This document shows, one piece after another, positions 16,477 to 24,268 of a DNA stretch of 35,604 nt (within the stretch, counting starts at the first letter, position 1; every line of letters begins with the position of its first letter). Below the pieces are notes generated by a model. That model did not search any database. It was not told the origin of the DNA and saw only the letters and a list, made by a program, of their open reading frames with translations. The stretch covers positions 1 to 35,604 of the forward strand of contig CAJXUK010000032.1 in NCBI GenBank assembly GCA_913061435.1, read 5' to 3'. This DNA is from an uncultured Thalassolituus sp. Lineage in GTDB: Bacteria; Pseudomonadota; Gammaproteobacteria; Pseudomonadales; Oceanobacteraceae. The position numbers and the translations under genes were made by a program.

Positions 16477-17742
16477 ATGGAACTTCTAGCCGAATACGGG
16501 CATGTATTTATTGCCCTTGCATGTGTTTTTGGTTTATTCATGGCATGGGGTATTGGTGCCAATGATGTTGCAAACGCTATGGGAACCTCTGTGGGTTCGA
16601 AAGCGATCACGATTAAACAAGCTGTTCTGATTGCGATTGTATTTGAATTTGCGGGAGCGTTTTTAGCCGGCGGTGAAGTAACAGCAACCATTCGCAAGGG
16701 AATTATTGACCCGTCGATCCTTGCAGATACCCCCGAATTACTGGTATTTGGCATGCTAGCGTCTTTGTTAGCTGCCGGAACTTGGTTAATGATCGCCTCC
16801 ATTCGAGGCTGGCCTGTCTCTACTACTCACTCCATTGTAGGTGCTATCGTTGGCTTTGCCGCAGTTGGCATTGGCTCCGAAGCTGTTGCTTGGGGCAAGG
16901 TGGGTACTATTGCTGCAAGCTGGGTTGTTTCACCCATGCTCGCCGGCAGCATTGCATTTGTTTTATATAAATCGGTTCAACATTGGATTCACGATACCGC
17001 CAATCCTTTTGAACAGTCTAAAAAAGTGGTCCCTATTTACATCTTTTTAGTGGGTTTTGTTATCTCTATGGTAACCCTAGTAAAAGGTTTAAAGCACATC
17101 GGCCTTAATCTGGATTTTCAACAGTCTGTTTGGCTATCCATTATCTCTGGTATTATTATCACCATTATTGGTATTTTCTTTGTTAATCGTGTCAATGCCG
17201 ATCCAGAAACAAATGACGAAGTTCACCTTGCCAACGTTGAAAAAGTTTTTATCGTATTAATGATTTTTACCGCATGTGCCATGGCTTTTGCTCACGGCTC
17301 AAACGACGTAGCAAATGCGATTGGTCCTGTAGCCGCTATTTACAGCGTGGTTAGCCACGGTGGTGAAATCGCCGCAAAAGCTGCGGTTCCTGTCTGGATT
17401 TTGTTGATTGGTGGTGTCGGTATTATTGTTGGTTTAGTGACCTATGGTCATAAGGTTATTGCAACCGTTGGCACTGGTATTACTGTATTAACTCCTAGCC
17501 GTGGTTTTGCAGCGACCCTTGCAGCTGCTACCACTGTGGTAGTTGCCTCTGGCACGGGTTTACCTATTTCAACGACACATACCCTAGTGGGCGCAATTTT
17601 AGGCGTTGGCCTTGCTGTAGGTCGCGAGTCATTAAATTATCGTCAAGTGGGCGCAATCTTTATGTCTTGGTTGGTAACGCTACCAGCGGGTGCGGCTCTG
17701 TCGATATTATTTTTCTTTATCTTCAAAGCTATTTGGGGATAA
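16477..17742 (+). CDS. Inorganic phosphate transporter, PiT family
   Basis: Low-affinity, proton- or sodium-coupled phosphate permease of the inner membrane. ATG 16477 has GGAGG 4 bases upstream, so the longer open frame from 16429 is not used. The 421 residues contain the duplicated PiT signatures GANDVANAMGTSVGS (27-41) and AHGSNDVANAIGPVAA, and the paired re-entrant motifs GWPVSTTHSIVGAIVG and GLPISTTHTLVGAILG. About ten membrane helices are visible. Many relatives have a DUF47 (PhoU-like) gene directly before pit; here none is present and yaeQ follows after 4 bases. Confidence 0.95.
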   Translation: MELLAEYGHVFIALACVFGLFMAWGIGANDVANAMGTSVGSKAITIKQAVLIAIVFEFAGAFLAGGEVTATIRKGIIDPSILADTPELLVFGMLASLLAAGTWLMIASIRGWPVSTTHSIVGAIVGFAAVGIGSEAVAWGKVGTIAASWVVSPMLAGSIAFVLYKSVQHWIHDTANPFEQSKKVVPIYIFLVGFVISMVTLVKGLKHIGLNLDFQQSVWLSIISGIIITIIGIFFVNRVNADPETNDEVHLANVEKVFIVLMIFTACAMAFAHGSNDVANAIGPVAAIYSVVSHGGEIAAKAAVPVWILLIGGVGIIVGLVTYGHKVIATVGTGITVLTPSRGFAATLAAATTVVVASGTGLPISTTHTLVGAILGVGLAVGRESLNYRQVGAIFMSWLVTLPAGAALSILFFFIFKAIWG

Positions 17743-17746
17743 GGCA

Positions 17747-18283
17747 GTGGCGCTCAAATCTACCATCATCAAACTGGATCTTTTGATCAGTGATATGGAT
17801 AGAAACTACTACCAGCAACATAGCATGACGCTGGCACAGCACCCTTCTGAAACTGAGCAACGGGCAATATTACGCACCGTTGCTTTTAGTTTATTTGCTC
17901 ATCAAGACCTACAGTTTACCAAAGGCCTAAGTGAAGACAGCGAACCTGATCTGTGGCAAAAAAACCTAATCGATGACATCGAACTATGGATAGACTTAGG
18001 TCAACCAGATGAAAAGCGCATGCGCAAGGCCTGCCATAAAGCTAAACGAGTCATTATTTTTAGTTACGGTGATAATGCAGCTGGAATGTGGTGGAAAAGC
18101 GTTGCCGAAAAAGCTAAGTCTTTTAATAACTTAGCGGTTTATCATATTAATACCGAACAGTACCAATCGTTAGCGCTACTTTTAAAACGCCAACTTGCTC
18201 TTAATGCAACCATTCAAGATTGCGAACTTTGGTTAAGTGACGACTCCCACAGCTTACACATCACCCCAGAAAAATGGCTGTAA
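17747..18283 (+). CDS. yaeQ: YaeQ family protein
   Basis: The start is GTG 17747 (MALKSTIIKLDLLISDMDRN), 4 bases after the PiT stop, with AAGG just upstream; 178 residues against 181 in E. coli. Conserved family segments are all visible: TLAQHPSETEQRAILR, LQFTKGLSEDSEPDLW, IELWIDLGQPDEKRMRKAC, WW-x-(5-8) and ATIQDCELWLSD. A Xanthomonas YaeQ structure was reported to have a PD-(D/E)XK nuclease-like fold, but the function is not established. Translation is probably coupled to the phosphate transporter. Confidence 0.95.
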   Translation: MALKSTIIKLDLLISDMDRNYYQQHSMTLAQHPSETEQRAILRTVAFSLFAHQDLQFTKGLSEDSEPDLWQKNLIDDIELWIDLGQPDEKRMRKACHKAKRVIIFSYGDNAAGMWWKSVAEKAKSFNNLAVYHINTEQYQSLALLLKRQLALNATIQDCELWLSDDSHSLHITPEKWL

Positions 18284-18318
18284 ACTGCTGTGCTATGAAT
18301 TGCTGTGCTTAATCTCTA

Positions 18319-19461
18319 CTAGCTGGTATAAGCTTTGTTAACAGCGGATTTGTTAATGGCTTTATCACTCAACTTACGACTTAACGTTTGATTGCGGCCA
18401 GCGGCTTTAGCCTTGTACATATTGTTGTCCGCAACCGCGTAAAGAGTCTCTAAATCGACACCATCTTCACCATACTCTGCTACCCCAATACTAACGGTTA
18501 AAGGAACCATAATATCGCCTTTACGATACGGTGTATCGAAAATTGCCTGACGAATATCTTCAGCCACTATAATCGCTCGACCCAAATTCGCTCCCGGTAA
18601 TAAAACCCCAAATTCTTCTCCGCCTATTCGACAAGCAAGATCTGTTTTACGCACTCGGTGATGTAAGGTGGCAGCGGCAAATTTGAGCACTTCATCACCC
18701 ACGTCATGGCCATAACGGTCATTAACCAGTTTAAAGTCGTCTAAATCCAGTAAAAGCAGTGAAAAATCACCACCAAAACGCTCAGCATGATTACGCTCAC
18801 GCTCAAATACATCTAAAAACCGCGCACGATTGGCTAACGAAGTAAGATGATCTGTGGTGGCTAGGTGCAGTAATTGGGCATGTGCATTGACTCGGCTAAC
18901 CTCATAAACGTGCGACAACGCCAAAATAACCAAGGCCACTAACAGTTCATTAATATGCAAAAAAACTGTATGAGGGTCTGCAACAAAAATAGATTTTGTT
19001 AAAACAACAATAACTGCCAAGAAAATAAAAATTATAGACATCCATAAGCCATACCAGCGCCCTAACAAAAAATGCGACAGGACAGGAATGGTAAGTATCC
19101 AGATCATAGCGGTTTGCTGGTCTCTGGTGAGGGATAAAGCAAATAAGAAAAGCGTGTAGGTGGCGGTTAAGAATAAAAACGATAGTTTAAACTGTAAACG
19201 TTTACGGCGGGCAAACAGCAACAACACCAACGAAAATACCCCGTACACTAACTCCAGCGAGCCCAGTAGCGTTTCGTTTGGTAAATTAACAAAACCGAAT
19301 ATAACCCCTAAAGAAACCGCCAATCCCAATAGTAAAATCAAGGCTTTATGGCGATACCCTTGATCGTATAGTCTTAAATCTCTATTACGGTTTATGTAAC
19401 TGTTTTTTAGACTGCTTCTATAATGATTATTGGCAGAGGGTACTGATAGTTTATTCTTCAT
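18319..19461 (-). CDS. Membrane-bound diguanylate cyclase (GGDEF domain)
   Basis: Makes cyclic di-GMP from two GTP. The 380 residues begin with about 35 basic soluble residues, then five or six membrane helices (about 40-190) with no recognised sensor motif, then a GGDEF domain (about 200-360). The domain has TTDHLTSLANR, metal-binding DLDDFKLVND, and the active-site GGEEF at 280-284. The inhibitory site RKTD (271-274, RxxD five residues before GGEEF) is intact, so product inhibition is expected. No EAL domain. It is convergent with yaeQ. Confidence 0.93.
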   Translation of the reverse strand: MKNKLSVPSANNHYRSSLKNSYINRNRDLRLYDQGYRHKALILLLGLAVSLGVIFGFVNLPNETLLGSLELVYGVFSLVLLLFARRKRLQFKLSFLFLTATYTLFLFALSLTRDQQTAMIWILTIPVLSHFLLGRWYGLWMSIIFIFLAVIVVLTKSIFVADPHTVFLHINELLVALVILALSHVYEVSRVNAHAQLLHLATTDHLTSLANRARFLDVFERERNHAERFGGDFSLLLLDLDDFKLVNDRYGHDVGDEVLKFAAATLHHRVRKTDLACRIGGEEFGVLLPGANLGRAIIVAEDIRQAIFDTPYRKGDIMVPLTVSIGVAEYGEDGVDLETLYAVADNNMYKAKAAGRNQTLSRKLSDKAINKSAVNKAYTS

Positions 19462-19496
19462 ATGACTTTAGCAAACCCTTGCTGTATTCCTTTGCT

Positions 19497-20033
19497 TTAT
19501 TTTTCTTGTAAAAAAACTTCTACTTCTTGCGCCCATGCTAGCCAAGCCTGTTCACCTATGATCCCCCGGCGTAACGTCAAAAAGGGAAAAGCTAAATCAT
19601 TACGTTCTTGTTGGCTCAACTGCTGATATTCGCGCTCGATCGCTAACATAATAGTGAGTGCTTTTTTATGCTGCTTTACATGCTGATACAATTCATCCAA
19701 AAGCACTACCTTGTCTAATAGATGACCACCATATAGTTTCACTAAAAAGCTGTCATTGATCTTTTGCGGCTTACTTATTTGATGCAACCACTCAACCAAT
19801 TGCTCATGGCCAAAAGCGGTCATTATGTAGACTTTTTTGTCTGGTTTGCCTAGTTGTGGCTCCCACTGATAATCGATCAAACCTTCTTTATGCATCACTT
19901 TTAATTGCTGATAGATCTGCTGATGACTGGCTTGCCAAAAAAAGCCTAAGCGTTGCTTAAATCGTTTCAATAAATCATAGCCACTGCCGGCTTCGGTCTC
20001 TAGCAGCACCATAATGGCGTGTTTTAACGACAC
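19497..20033 (-). CDS. PadR-family transcriptional regulator
   Basis: Probable repressor of itself and of the divergent flavoprotein gene. Starts at GTG 20033 (MSLKHAIMVLLETE), with AAGG 8 bases upstream. The 178 residues have the PadR winged helix at about 1-85 (GSGYDLLKRF, then SHQQIYQQLKVMHKEGLIDY and a wing with KKVYIMTAFG), followed by the C-terminal helical dimerisation domain typical of PadR subfamily 1 (about 90-178). Two matching inverted repeats in the divergent intergenic region are the likely operators. The inducer is unknown; other PadR proteins respond to phenolic acids or hydrophobic compounds. Confidence 0.92.
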   Translation of the reverse strand: MSLKHAIMVLLETEAGSGYDLLKRFKQRLGFFWQASHQQIYQQLKVMHKEGLIDYQWEPQLGKPDKKVYIMTAFGHEQLVEWLHQISKPQKINDSFLVKLYGGHLLDKVVLLDELYQHVKQHKKALTIMLAIEREYQQLSQQERNDLAFPFLTLRRGIIGEQAWLAWAQEVEVFLQEK

Positions 20034-20049
20034 AAGTTTAACCTTTAAA

Positions 20050-20075
20050 TTACGGATATTCGATTATACCCGTAA
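20050..20075. repeat. Inverted repeat TTACGG-N14-CCGTAA
   Basis: Perfect 6-base arms (20050-20055 and 20070-20075) flank the -10 box of padR and share the last base with the first PadR operator. It differs in sequence from the PadR sites, so it could be the site of a second regulator or a chance palindrome. Confidence 0.4.
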
Positions 20076-20091
20076 TATGCAACTATTTGCA
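20063..20091 (-). promoter_or_regulatory. Promoter of padR, covered by operator 1
   Basis: Perfect -10 TATAAT on the minus strand (20063-20068) with a 17-base spacer to a poor -35 (TGCAAA, 20086-20091). The -35 region lies inside operator 1, so binding there should block RNA polymerase and give autorepression. The start near 20056 leaves a leader of about 23 bases to GTG 20033. Confidence 0.6.
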
Positions 20092-20094
20092 TAT
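20075..20094. promoter_or_regulatory. PadR operator 1
   Basis: Perfect 8-4-8 inverted repeat ATATGCAA-CTAT-TTGCATAT. PadR-family operators are typically ATGT-N8-ACAT; this ATGC-N8-GCAT arrangement has the same spacing. It overlaps the padR -35 region. The centre is 51 bases from that of operator 2, about five helical turns, so both lie on the same DNA face. Confidence 0.75.
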
Positions 20095-20125
20095 CACAAG
20101 AAAGTTGTTTAACCTGAAATTAACC

Positions 20126-20145
20126 ATATGCAACTTTTTGCATAA
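20126..20145. promoter_or_regulatory. PadR operator 2
   Basis: Inverted repeat TATGCAA-CTTT-TTGCATA with 7-base perfect arms (8th base mismatched), the same core as operator 1. It lies directly before a -10-like TAAAAT (20146-20151) on the plus strand, where a bound repressor would block the flavoprotein gene. Confidence 0.72.
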
Positions 20146-20203
20146 TAAAATAATAAACAATCACTTTTGTAGATGTAACTTTCTAACCTGAGAAACCCTT
20201 ACC

Positions 20204-21826
20204 ATGGCAAAAATTAAAATAAGAACCGGTAAACGTTTTAGAGCTTCACGAGTAGAAAAACATTACGACACACTTATTATCGGCTCTGGTATGGGCGGGT
20301 TAGCAACAGCAGCGCTGCTGTCTTTATTAGGTAAAAAAGTGTGCGTACTTGAACAACACTATACCGCTGGCGGTTATACCCACGCCTATGAACGCGAAGG
20401 GTTTGAGTGGGATGTAGGCGTTCACTACGTGGGCGAAGTACATAAACCGTCAACCTTACGAAGAGTGTTTGATGTTATTAGCGAAGGTCGCTTGCAATGG
20501 GCTGCAATGGAAGATGAATACGATCGTATTATTTTAGGCGACGACGAATACAGCTTTGTTGCTGGCCGTGAAAATTTTGCCCAAATGCTAAAAGAACGCT
20601 TTGTGGGCGAAGAGCAAGCCATCGACGAATACATTCAATTAATCCGAAATATAAGCCGCTACACTCCTAAGTTTTTTGCTGGCCAAGGGATGCCGCGCTG
20701 GTTGGGCCGTTTGTACAATAAAATTCGCCCAAGGTTGGTTCCAAAAGAGTTTTTTAAAACCACCCGCGAGGTGCTAGAAGGCTTAACCAGCAACCAACAC
20801 TTAATTTCTGTGCTCACTGGCCAGTGGGGTAATTACGGTCAAGCCCCAGAACACGCTGCTTTTTTAATGCATGCATTAATTGCCAAACATTATTTGGCGG
20901 GCGGCGCTTACCCGGTGGGAGGGTCTTCAGAAATTGCCCGCAGTATTATCCCAACCATTCAAAAAAATGGCGGCGAAGTATTCACTTATGCCCATGTTGA
21001 TGAGGTTTTAATCAAACAAAACAAAGCCTACGGCGTGCGTATGGTTTGCGGTACAGAAATCACAGCCGATAACGTGGTGAGTAATGCGGGCTTCTACAAT
21101 ACCGTGAAAAAACTGCTACCAGACGATGTGCAAAAACGCCTAGGAGTTGATGACTGGATCAAAGAAGTATCACCCTCTTCTGCTCACTTTTGTATTTATG
21201 CTGGCTTTAATGGCACCAAAGAAGAACTTGGGTTAACTACTACCAATTTATGGGTTTATCCCAACGGCGATCACAACAACAACATCAAAAAATACAAAGC
21301 CGATTTTAATGAAGACTTTCCATTAGTGTATATTTCTTTCCCTTCGGCAAAAGACCCAGACTGGGACAATCGCTATCCTGGGAAGTCGACCGTAGAAGTG
21401 GTTACACCAGCGAATATGGATTGGTTTAAACAATGGGAAGGCAGCCAATGGCAAGACCGCGGCAAAGATTATGAAGCCTTTAAAGACCAATTTGCTCAAC
21501 GTTTAATGGAAAAACTGTATCAGCGACACCCTCAACTTAAAGACAAGCTAGCCTATTTTGAACTGTCGACGCCGCTTTCAACCAACTGGTATCAAAAAAC
21601 CAGTGCCGGTGAAATGCTGTCGTTAGATCATTTTACTGATCGCTTTGGTAAACCTTTTTTACACCCCATTACCCCAGTAAAAAACTTATTTATGACAGGT
21701 TCAGATGTTATGACCGCAGGGGTGGGGGGAGCATTAATGTCTGCCGTTATGACCACCAGCGCAATGCAGGGTTTAAAAGCAGGTAAAGTGATGAAACTCT
21801 TAAAAGATTATAAACCAACGCCTTAA
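20204..21826 (+). CDS. FAD-dependent oxidoreductase, retinol saturase / phytoene desaturase-like
   Basis: Probable flavoenzyme acting on a hydrophobic polyene or other lipid; substrate unknown. The 540 residues have an N-terminal Rossmann fold, YDTLIIGSGMGGLATAALLS (21-40; G27, G29, G32) with acidic E50 ending strand 2. Then come AGGYTHAYEREGFEWDVGVHYVG, as in carotenoid isomerases and all-trans-retinol 13,14-reductase relatives, a substrate-domain GGAYPVGGSSEIAR motif, and the C-terminal FAD-closing segment LFMTGSDVMTAGVGGALMSAV. No carotenoid synthesis genes are nearby, which argues against a standard CrtI. It is divergent from padR and is the likely target of the two operators. Shine-Dalgarno is weak. 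Confidence 0.9.
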   Translation: MAKIKIRTGKRFRASRVEKHYDTLIIGSGMGGLATAALLSLLGKKVCVLEQHYTAGGYTHAYEREGFEWDVGVHYVGEVHKPSTLRRVFDVISEGRLQWAAMEDEYDRIILGDDEYSFVAGRENFAQMLKERFVGEEQAIDEYIQLIRNISRYTPKFFAGQGMPRWLGRLYNKIRPRLVPKEFFKTTREVLEGLTSNQHLISVLTGQWGNYGQAPEHAAFLMHALIAKHYLAGGAYPVGGSSEIARSIIPTIQKNGGEVFTYAHVDEVLIKQNKAYGVRMVCGTEITADNVVSNAGFYNTVKKLLPDDVQKRLGVDDWIKEVSPSSAHFCIYAGFNGTKEELGLTTTNLWVYPNGDHNNNIKKYKADFNEDFPLVYISFPSAKDPDWDNRYPGKSTVEVVTPANMDWFKQWEGSQWQDRGKDYEAFKDQFAQRLMEKLYQRHPQLKDKLAYFELSTPLSTNWYQKTSAGEMLSLDHFTDRFGKPFLHPITPVKNLFMTGSDVMTAGVGGALMSAVMTTSAMQGLKAGKVMKLLKDYKPTP

Positions 21827-21872
21827 TATAATTTTATATAAAACGCTAATTAATCAATACGCATTTAATGCG

Positions 21873-22343
21873 CTACAACCAACGTCTTACCGATTGACAG
21901 TACTGTCGGTAAGGCTCACCAAACTTATCTCGCATAATCGCTTCTTCGGGCTTAATTTGAAAAGCCGTCATGTACAAAAAGAAGACTAAAGCGCCAGAAA
22001 AACCTAAAAAATTGTCTAAAAAATCTCCCCACCCTAATAAAACAATCAACATACCTAAATACATAGGATTACGAGTGAGTTGAAACACCCCCGACATCAC
22101 CAAATGTTTAGTTTTATTGGGCTCTAGCGGATTAATCGTTGTGTGATGAGTTATAAACTCTTTAACGCCAGCAGCGGCTAAAGCAACCCCGGCAAGTAAA
22201 AAAGAAAGCGGCCACAGTAAATTACTCATATCCGCTATTTGCAGTTGTAAAAACTCACCGCCCCGTTGAGATAACAACAGCGACAGTAATCCCGATAACA
22301 GCATTACAATCGGTGGTGGGCATTTCAGTTTTAAAAATTCCAT
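21873..22343 (-). CDS. Isoprenylcysteine carboxyl methyltransferase-family membrane protein
   Basis: Small integral-membrane methyltransferase-like protein of 156 residues with about four membrane helices. The family signature is present: HLVMSGVFQLTRNPMYLGML (SAM-binding region with RNPMY) and the C-terminal E-x2-M-x-x-x-FG-x-x-Y-x-x-Y (EEAIMRDKFGEPYRQYCQSV). Bacterial members of this PEMT/ICMT group are mostly of unknown substrate. It lies 13 bases after recJ on the same strand and is likely co-transcribed, while being convergent with the flavoprotein gene. Confidence 0.85.
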   Translation of the reverse strand: MEFLKLKCPPPIVMLLSGLLSLLLSQRGGEFLQLQIADMSNLLWPLSFLLAGVALAAAGVKEFITHHTTINPLEPNKTKHLVMSGVFQLTRNPMYLGMLIVLLGWGDFLDNFLGFSGALVFFLYMTAFQIKPEEAIMRDKFGEPYRQYCQSVRRWL

Positions 22344-22356
22344 ACAATGACTCTTT

Positions 22357-24192
22357 TTAACGATATTGCTTATTAATATGACGCACTAATAATTGCACAC
22401 TCTGTACGCCACGAAACTCATTAATGTCTAACTGATAGGCACATTGCACTGTTTTGCAAGATTCATCTGGCCACTCTTCTAAATTAACGTTAAAAGCAAT
22501 CGCATCAATACATTGTTCACTGCCAGCAATTCCTAGCATCAGCTTTAAATGATTACTGCCCACAATACGCTGATTAATGATAGTGAACACCCCATCAAAT
22601 ACGGGTTCTGGAAACTGTTGCCCCCAAGGCCCTGCATACTTAATAAGCCCAGCTAACGACAAGTTATAATCCGAACTGCTTAGCTCACCGTCGGATAAAA
22701 TAACCTGATTAAGCTGATCTTCTGTCATTTGCTCACGACAAATACGATCAAACTCTTGTTGAAATTCGGCATAGTGTGACAGTTTAATACTCAAACCGGC
22801 GGCCATGGCATGACCCCCAAACTTAGTTAAAATGTCGGGGCGACGCTTAGCCAACACATCTAAGGCATCACGAATATGAAAACCGGGTATCGAGCGAGCC
22901 GAGCCTTTAATTTCTTGCTGTGCTTGCGCTTGTTGCGGTGTTAGTCCTTCTTCGGGCTCGGCATTGGCAAAAGCGATTACCGGACGATGCAGCTTATCTT
23001 TAATCCGTGAGGCTAAAATCCCGATCACCCCCTGATGCCAATCGGCATCGTATAAGCACTGTCCCCAAGGGGCTTGCTTAGCTTCATGTTGTTGGCTCAC
23101 AGTATCGTCTTGCAATAGCGCAGTAACTTGCTGTAAATGCTGCGAGTTTAACCAATTAAGCGCTTGCTGTTGCATTCCGCGCTCAATGGTTTTGCGTTCT
23201 TCATTTAAGCTATTTAATTCTTCTGCATATTGCTCGGCCAAGCTTTGATTATCGGTAAGTAAGCACTCAATACCGGTAGACATATCGTCTAATCGGCCAG
23301 CAGCATTTAACCGCGGGCCAATCGCAAAGCCTAGATCACTGGCAACCAATTGCGCGGCATTTTTGCCCCCTGCTTTAAGCAGTGCATTGATGCCGACAAT
23401 CGCCTTACCAGCGCGAATACGCTTTAAACCTTGATCAATAAATATACGATTATTTTTATCCAGCGGCACCACATCGGCGACCGAGGCCAGTGCTAATAAA
23501 TCTAAAAACTGTGCCATATTCGGTTCGGGCCGATTAACAAACCACCCTCGCTGTTTTAACTCAGCACGAACAGCCGCCATTACATAAAAAATAACAGCGC
23601 AACCGCAAGCCGCCTTAGAAGAAAAGGAACAAGCTGGCTGGTTAGGATTAACAATCGCATCGGCATTAGGCAATTCATCTGCCGCTAAATGATGGTCGGT
23701 AACCACCACCTTAATGCCATAATCTTTAGCCGCTTGTACCCCAGCCAATGAAGAAATACCATTATCGACTGTTACCAGCAATTGCGGCTGCATGTGACGC
23801 GCAACTTCAACAATTTCTGGAGTTAAGCCGTAGCCATATTCAAAACGATTAGGCACTAAATAACAGGGCTCTAAAGCAGAAAATTGGCGTAGGGCTCTAA
23901 TTCCCAAAGCTGTACTGGTAGCACCATCGGCATCAAAATCACCAACAATTAAAATACGTTGCTGGGCCATCACCGCATCGGCAATAAGTCGCGCCGCGTT
24001 ATCGATATCATGCAAGTCATGGTAAGGCAGTAAGCCTTTTAACTCATAATCTAACTCAGCCGCAGACTCAATACCTCTTGCTTGGTAAATGGCCGACAAT
24101 ACAGGGTGAATATTAGCAAGAGGTGTAGATGAAGAAACATGCCGCTTAATACGCACGGCTGGTTTATTTCCTAATGGCAAATTCACTGACAT
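22357..24192 (-). CDS. recJ: Single-stranded-DNA-specific exonuclease RecJ
   Basis: 5'-3' ssDNA exonuclease of recombination and mismatch repair. The start used is ATG 24192 (MSVNLPLGNKPAVRIKRH, 611 residues); an in-frame GTG at 24207 adds five residues, and neither has a strong ribosome site. Metal-binding DHH-family motifs are visible: GDFDADGATS (84-93), VTVDNG (140-145), TDHH (165-168) and, in the DHHA1 domain, GGHAMAAGLSI. A Gln-rich insertion of about 30 residues precedes the conserved WHQGVIGILASR segment, making it longer than E. coli RecJ (577). The C-terminal OB domain is complete. Confidence 0.97.
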   Translation of the reverse strand: MSVNLPLGNKPAVRIKRHVSSSTPLANIHPVLSAIYQARGIESAAELDYELKGLLPYHDLHDIDNAARLIADAVMAQQRILIVGDFDADGATSTALGIRALRQFSALEPCYLVPNRFEYGYGLTPEIVEVARHMQPQLLVTVDNGISSLAGVQAAKDYGIKVVVTDHHLAADELPNADAIVNPNQPACSFSSKAACGCAVIFYVMAAVRAELKQRGWFVNRPEPNMAQFLDLLALASVADVVPLDKNNRIFIDQGLKRIRAGKAIVGINALLKAGGKNAAQLVASDLGFAIGPRLNAAGRLDDMSTGIECLLTDNQSLAEQYAEELNSLNEERKTIERGMQQQALNWLNSQHLQQVTALLQDDTVSQQHEAKQAPWGQCLYDADWHQGVIGILASRIKDKLHRPVIAFANAEPEEGLTPQQAQAQQEIKGSARSIPGFHIRDALDVLAKRRPDILTKFGGHAMAAGLSIKLSHYAEFQQEFDRICREQMTEDQLNQVILSDGELSSSDYNLSLAGLIKYAGPWGQQFPEPVFDGVFTIINQRIVGSNHLKLMLGIAGSEQCIDAIAFNVNLEEWPDESCKTVQCAYQLDINEFRGVQSVQLLVRHINKQYR

Positions 24193-24220
24193 ATCAACTA
24201 ACACCACTCACTGTAAAATC

Positions 24221-24268
24221 CACTAAAAGAAACACTAAAAGAAACACTAAAAAACCCACTAAAATAAA
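24221..24268. repeat. 12-bp tandem repeat, four copies, ending in a stop codon
   Basis: Four contiguous units starting at 24221, 24233, 24245 and 24257. The first two are identical (CACTAAAAGAAA), the third is CACTAAAAAACC and the fourth CACTAAAATAAA. The fourth contains the stop (24259-24261) and last codons of the TIGR03545 gene; the others lie in the gap before recJ. Array expansion from the gene end outward by slippage is the simplest origin. Confidence 0.8.
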
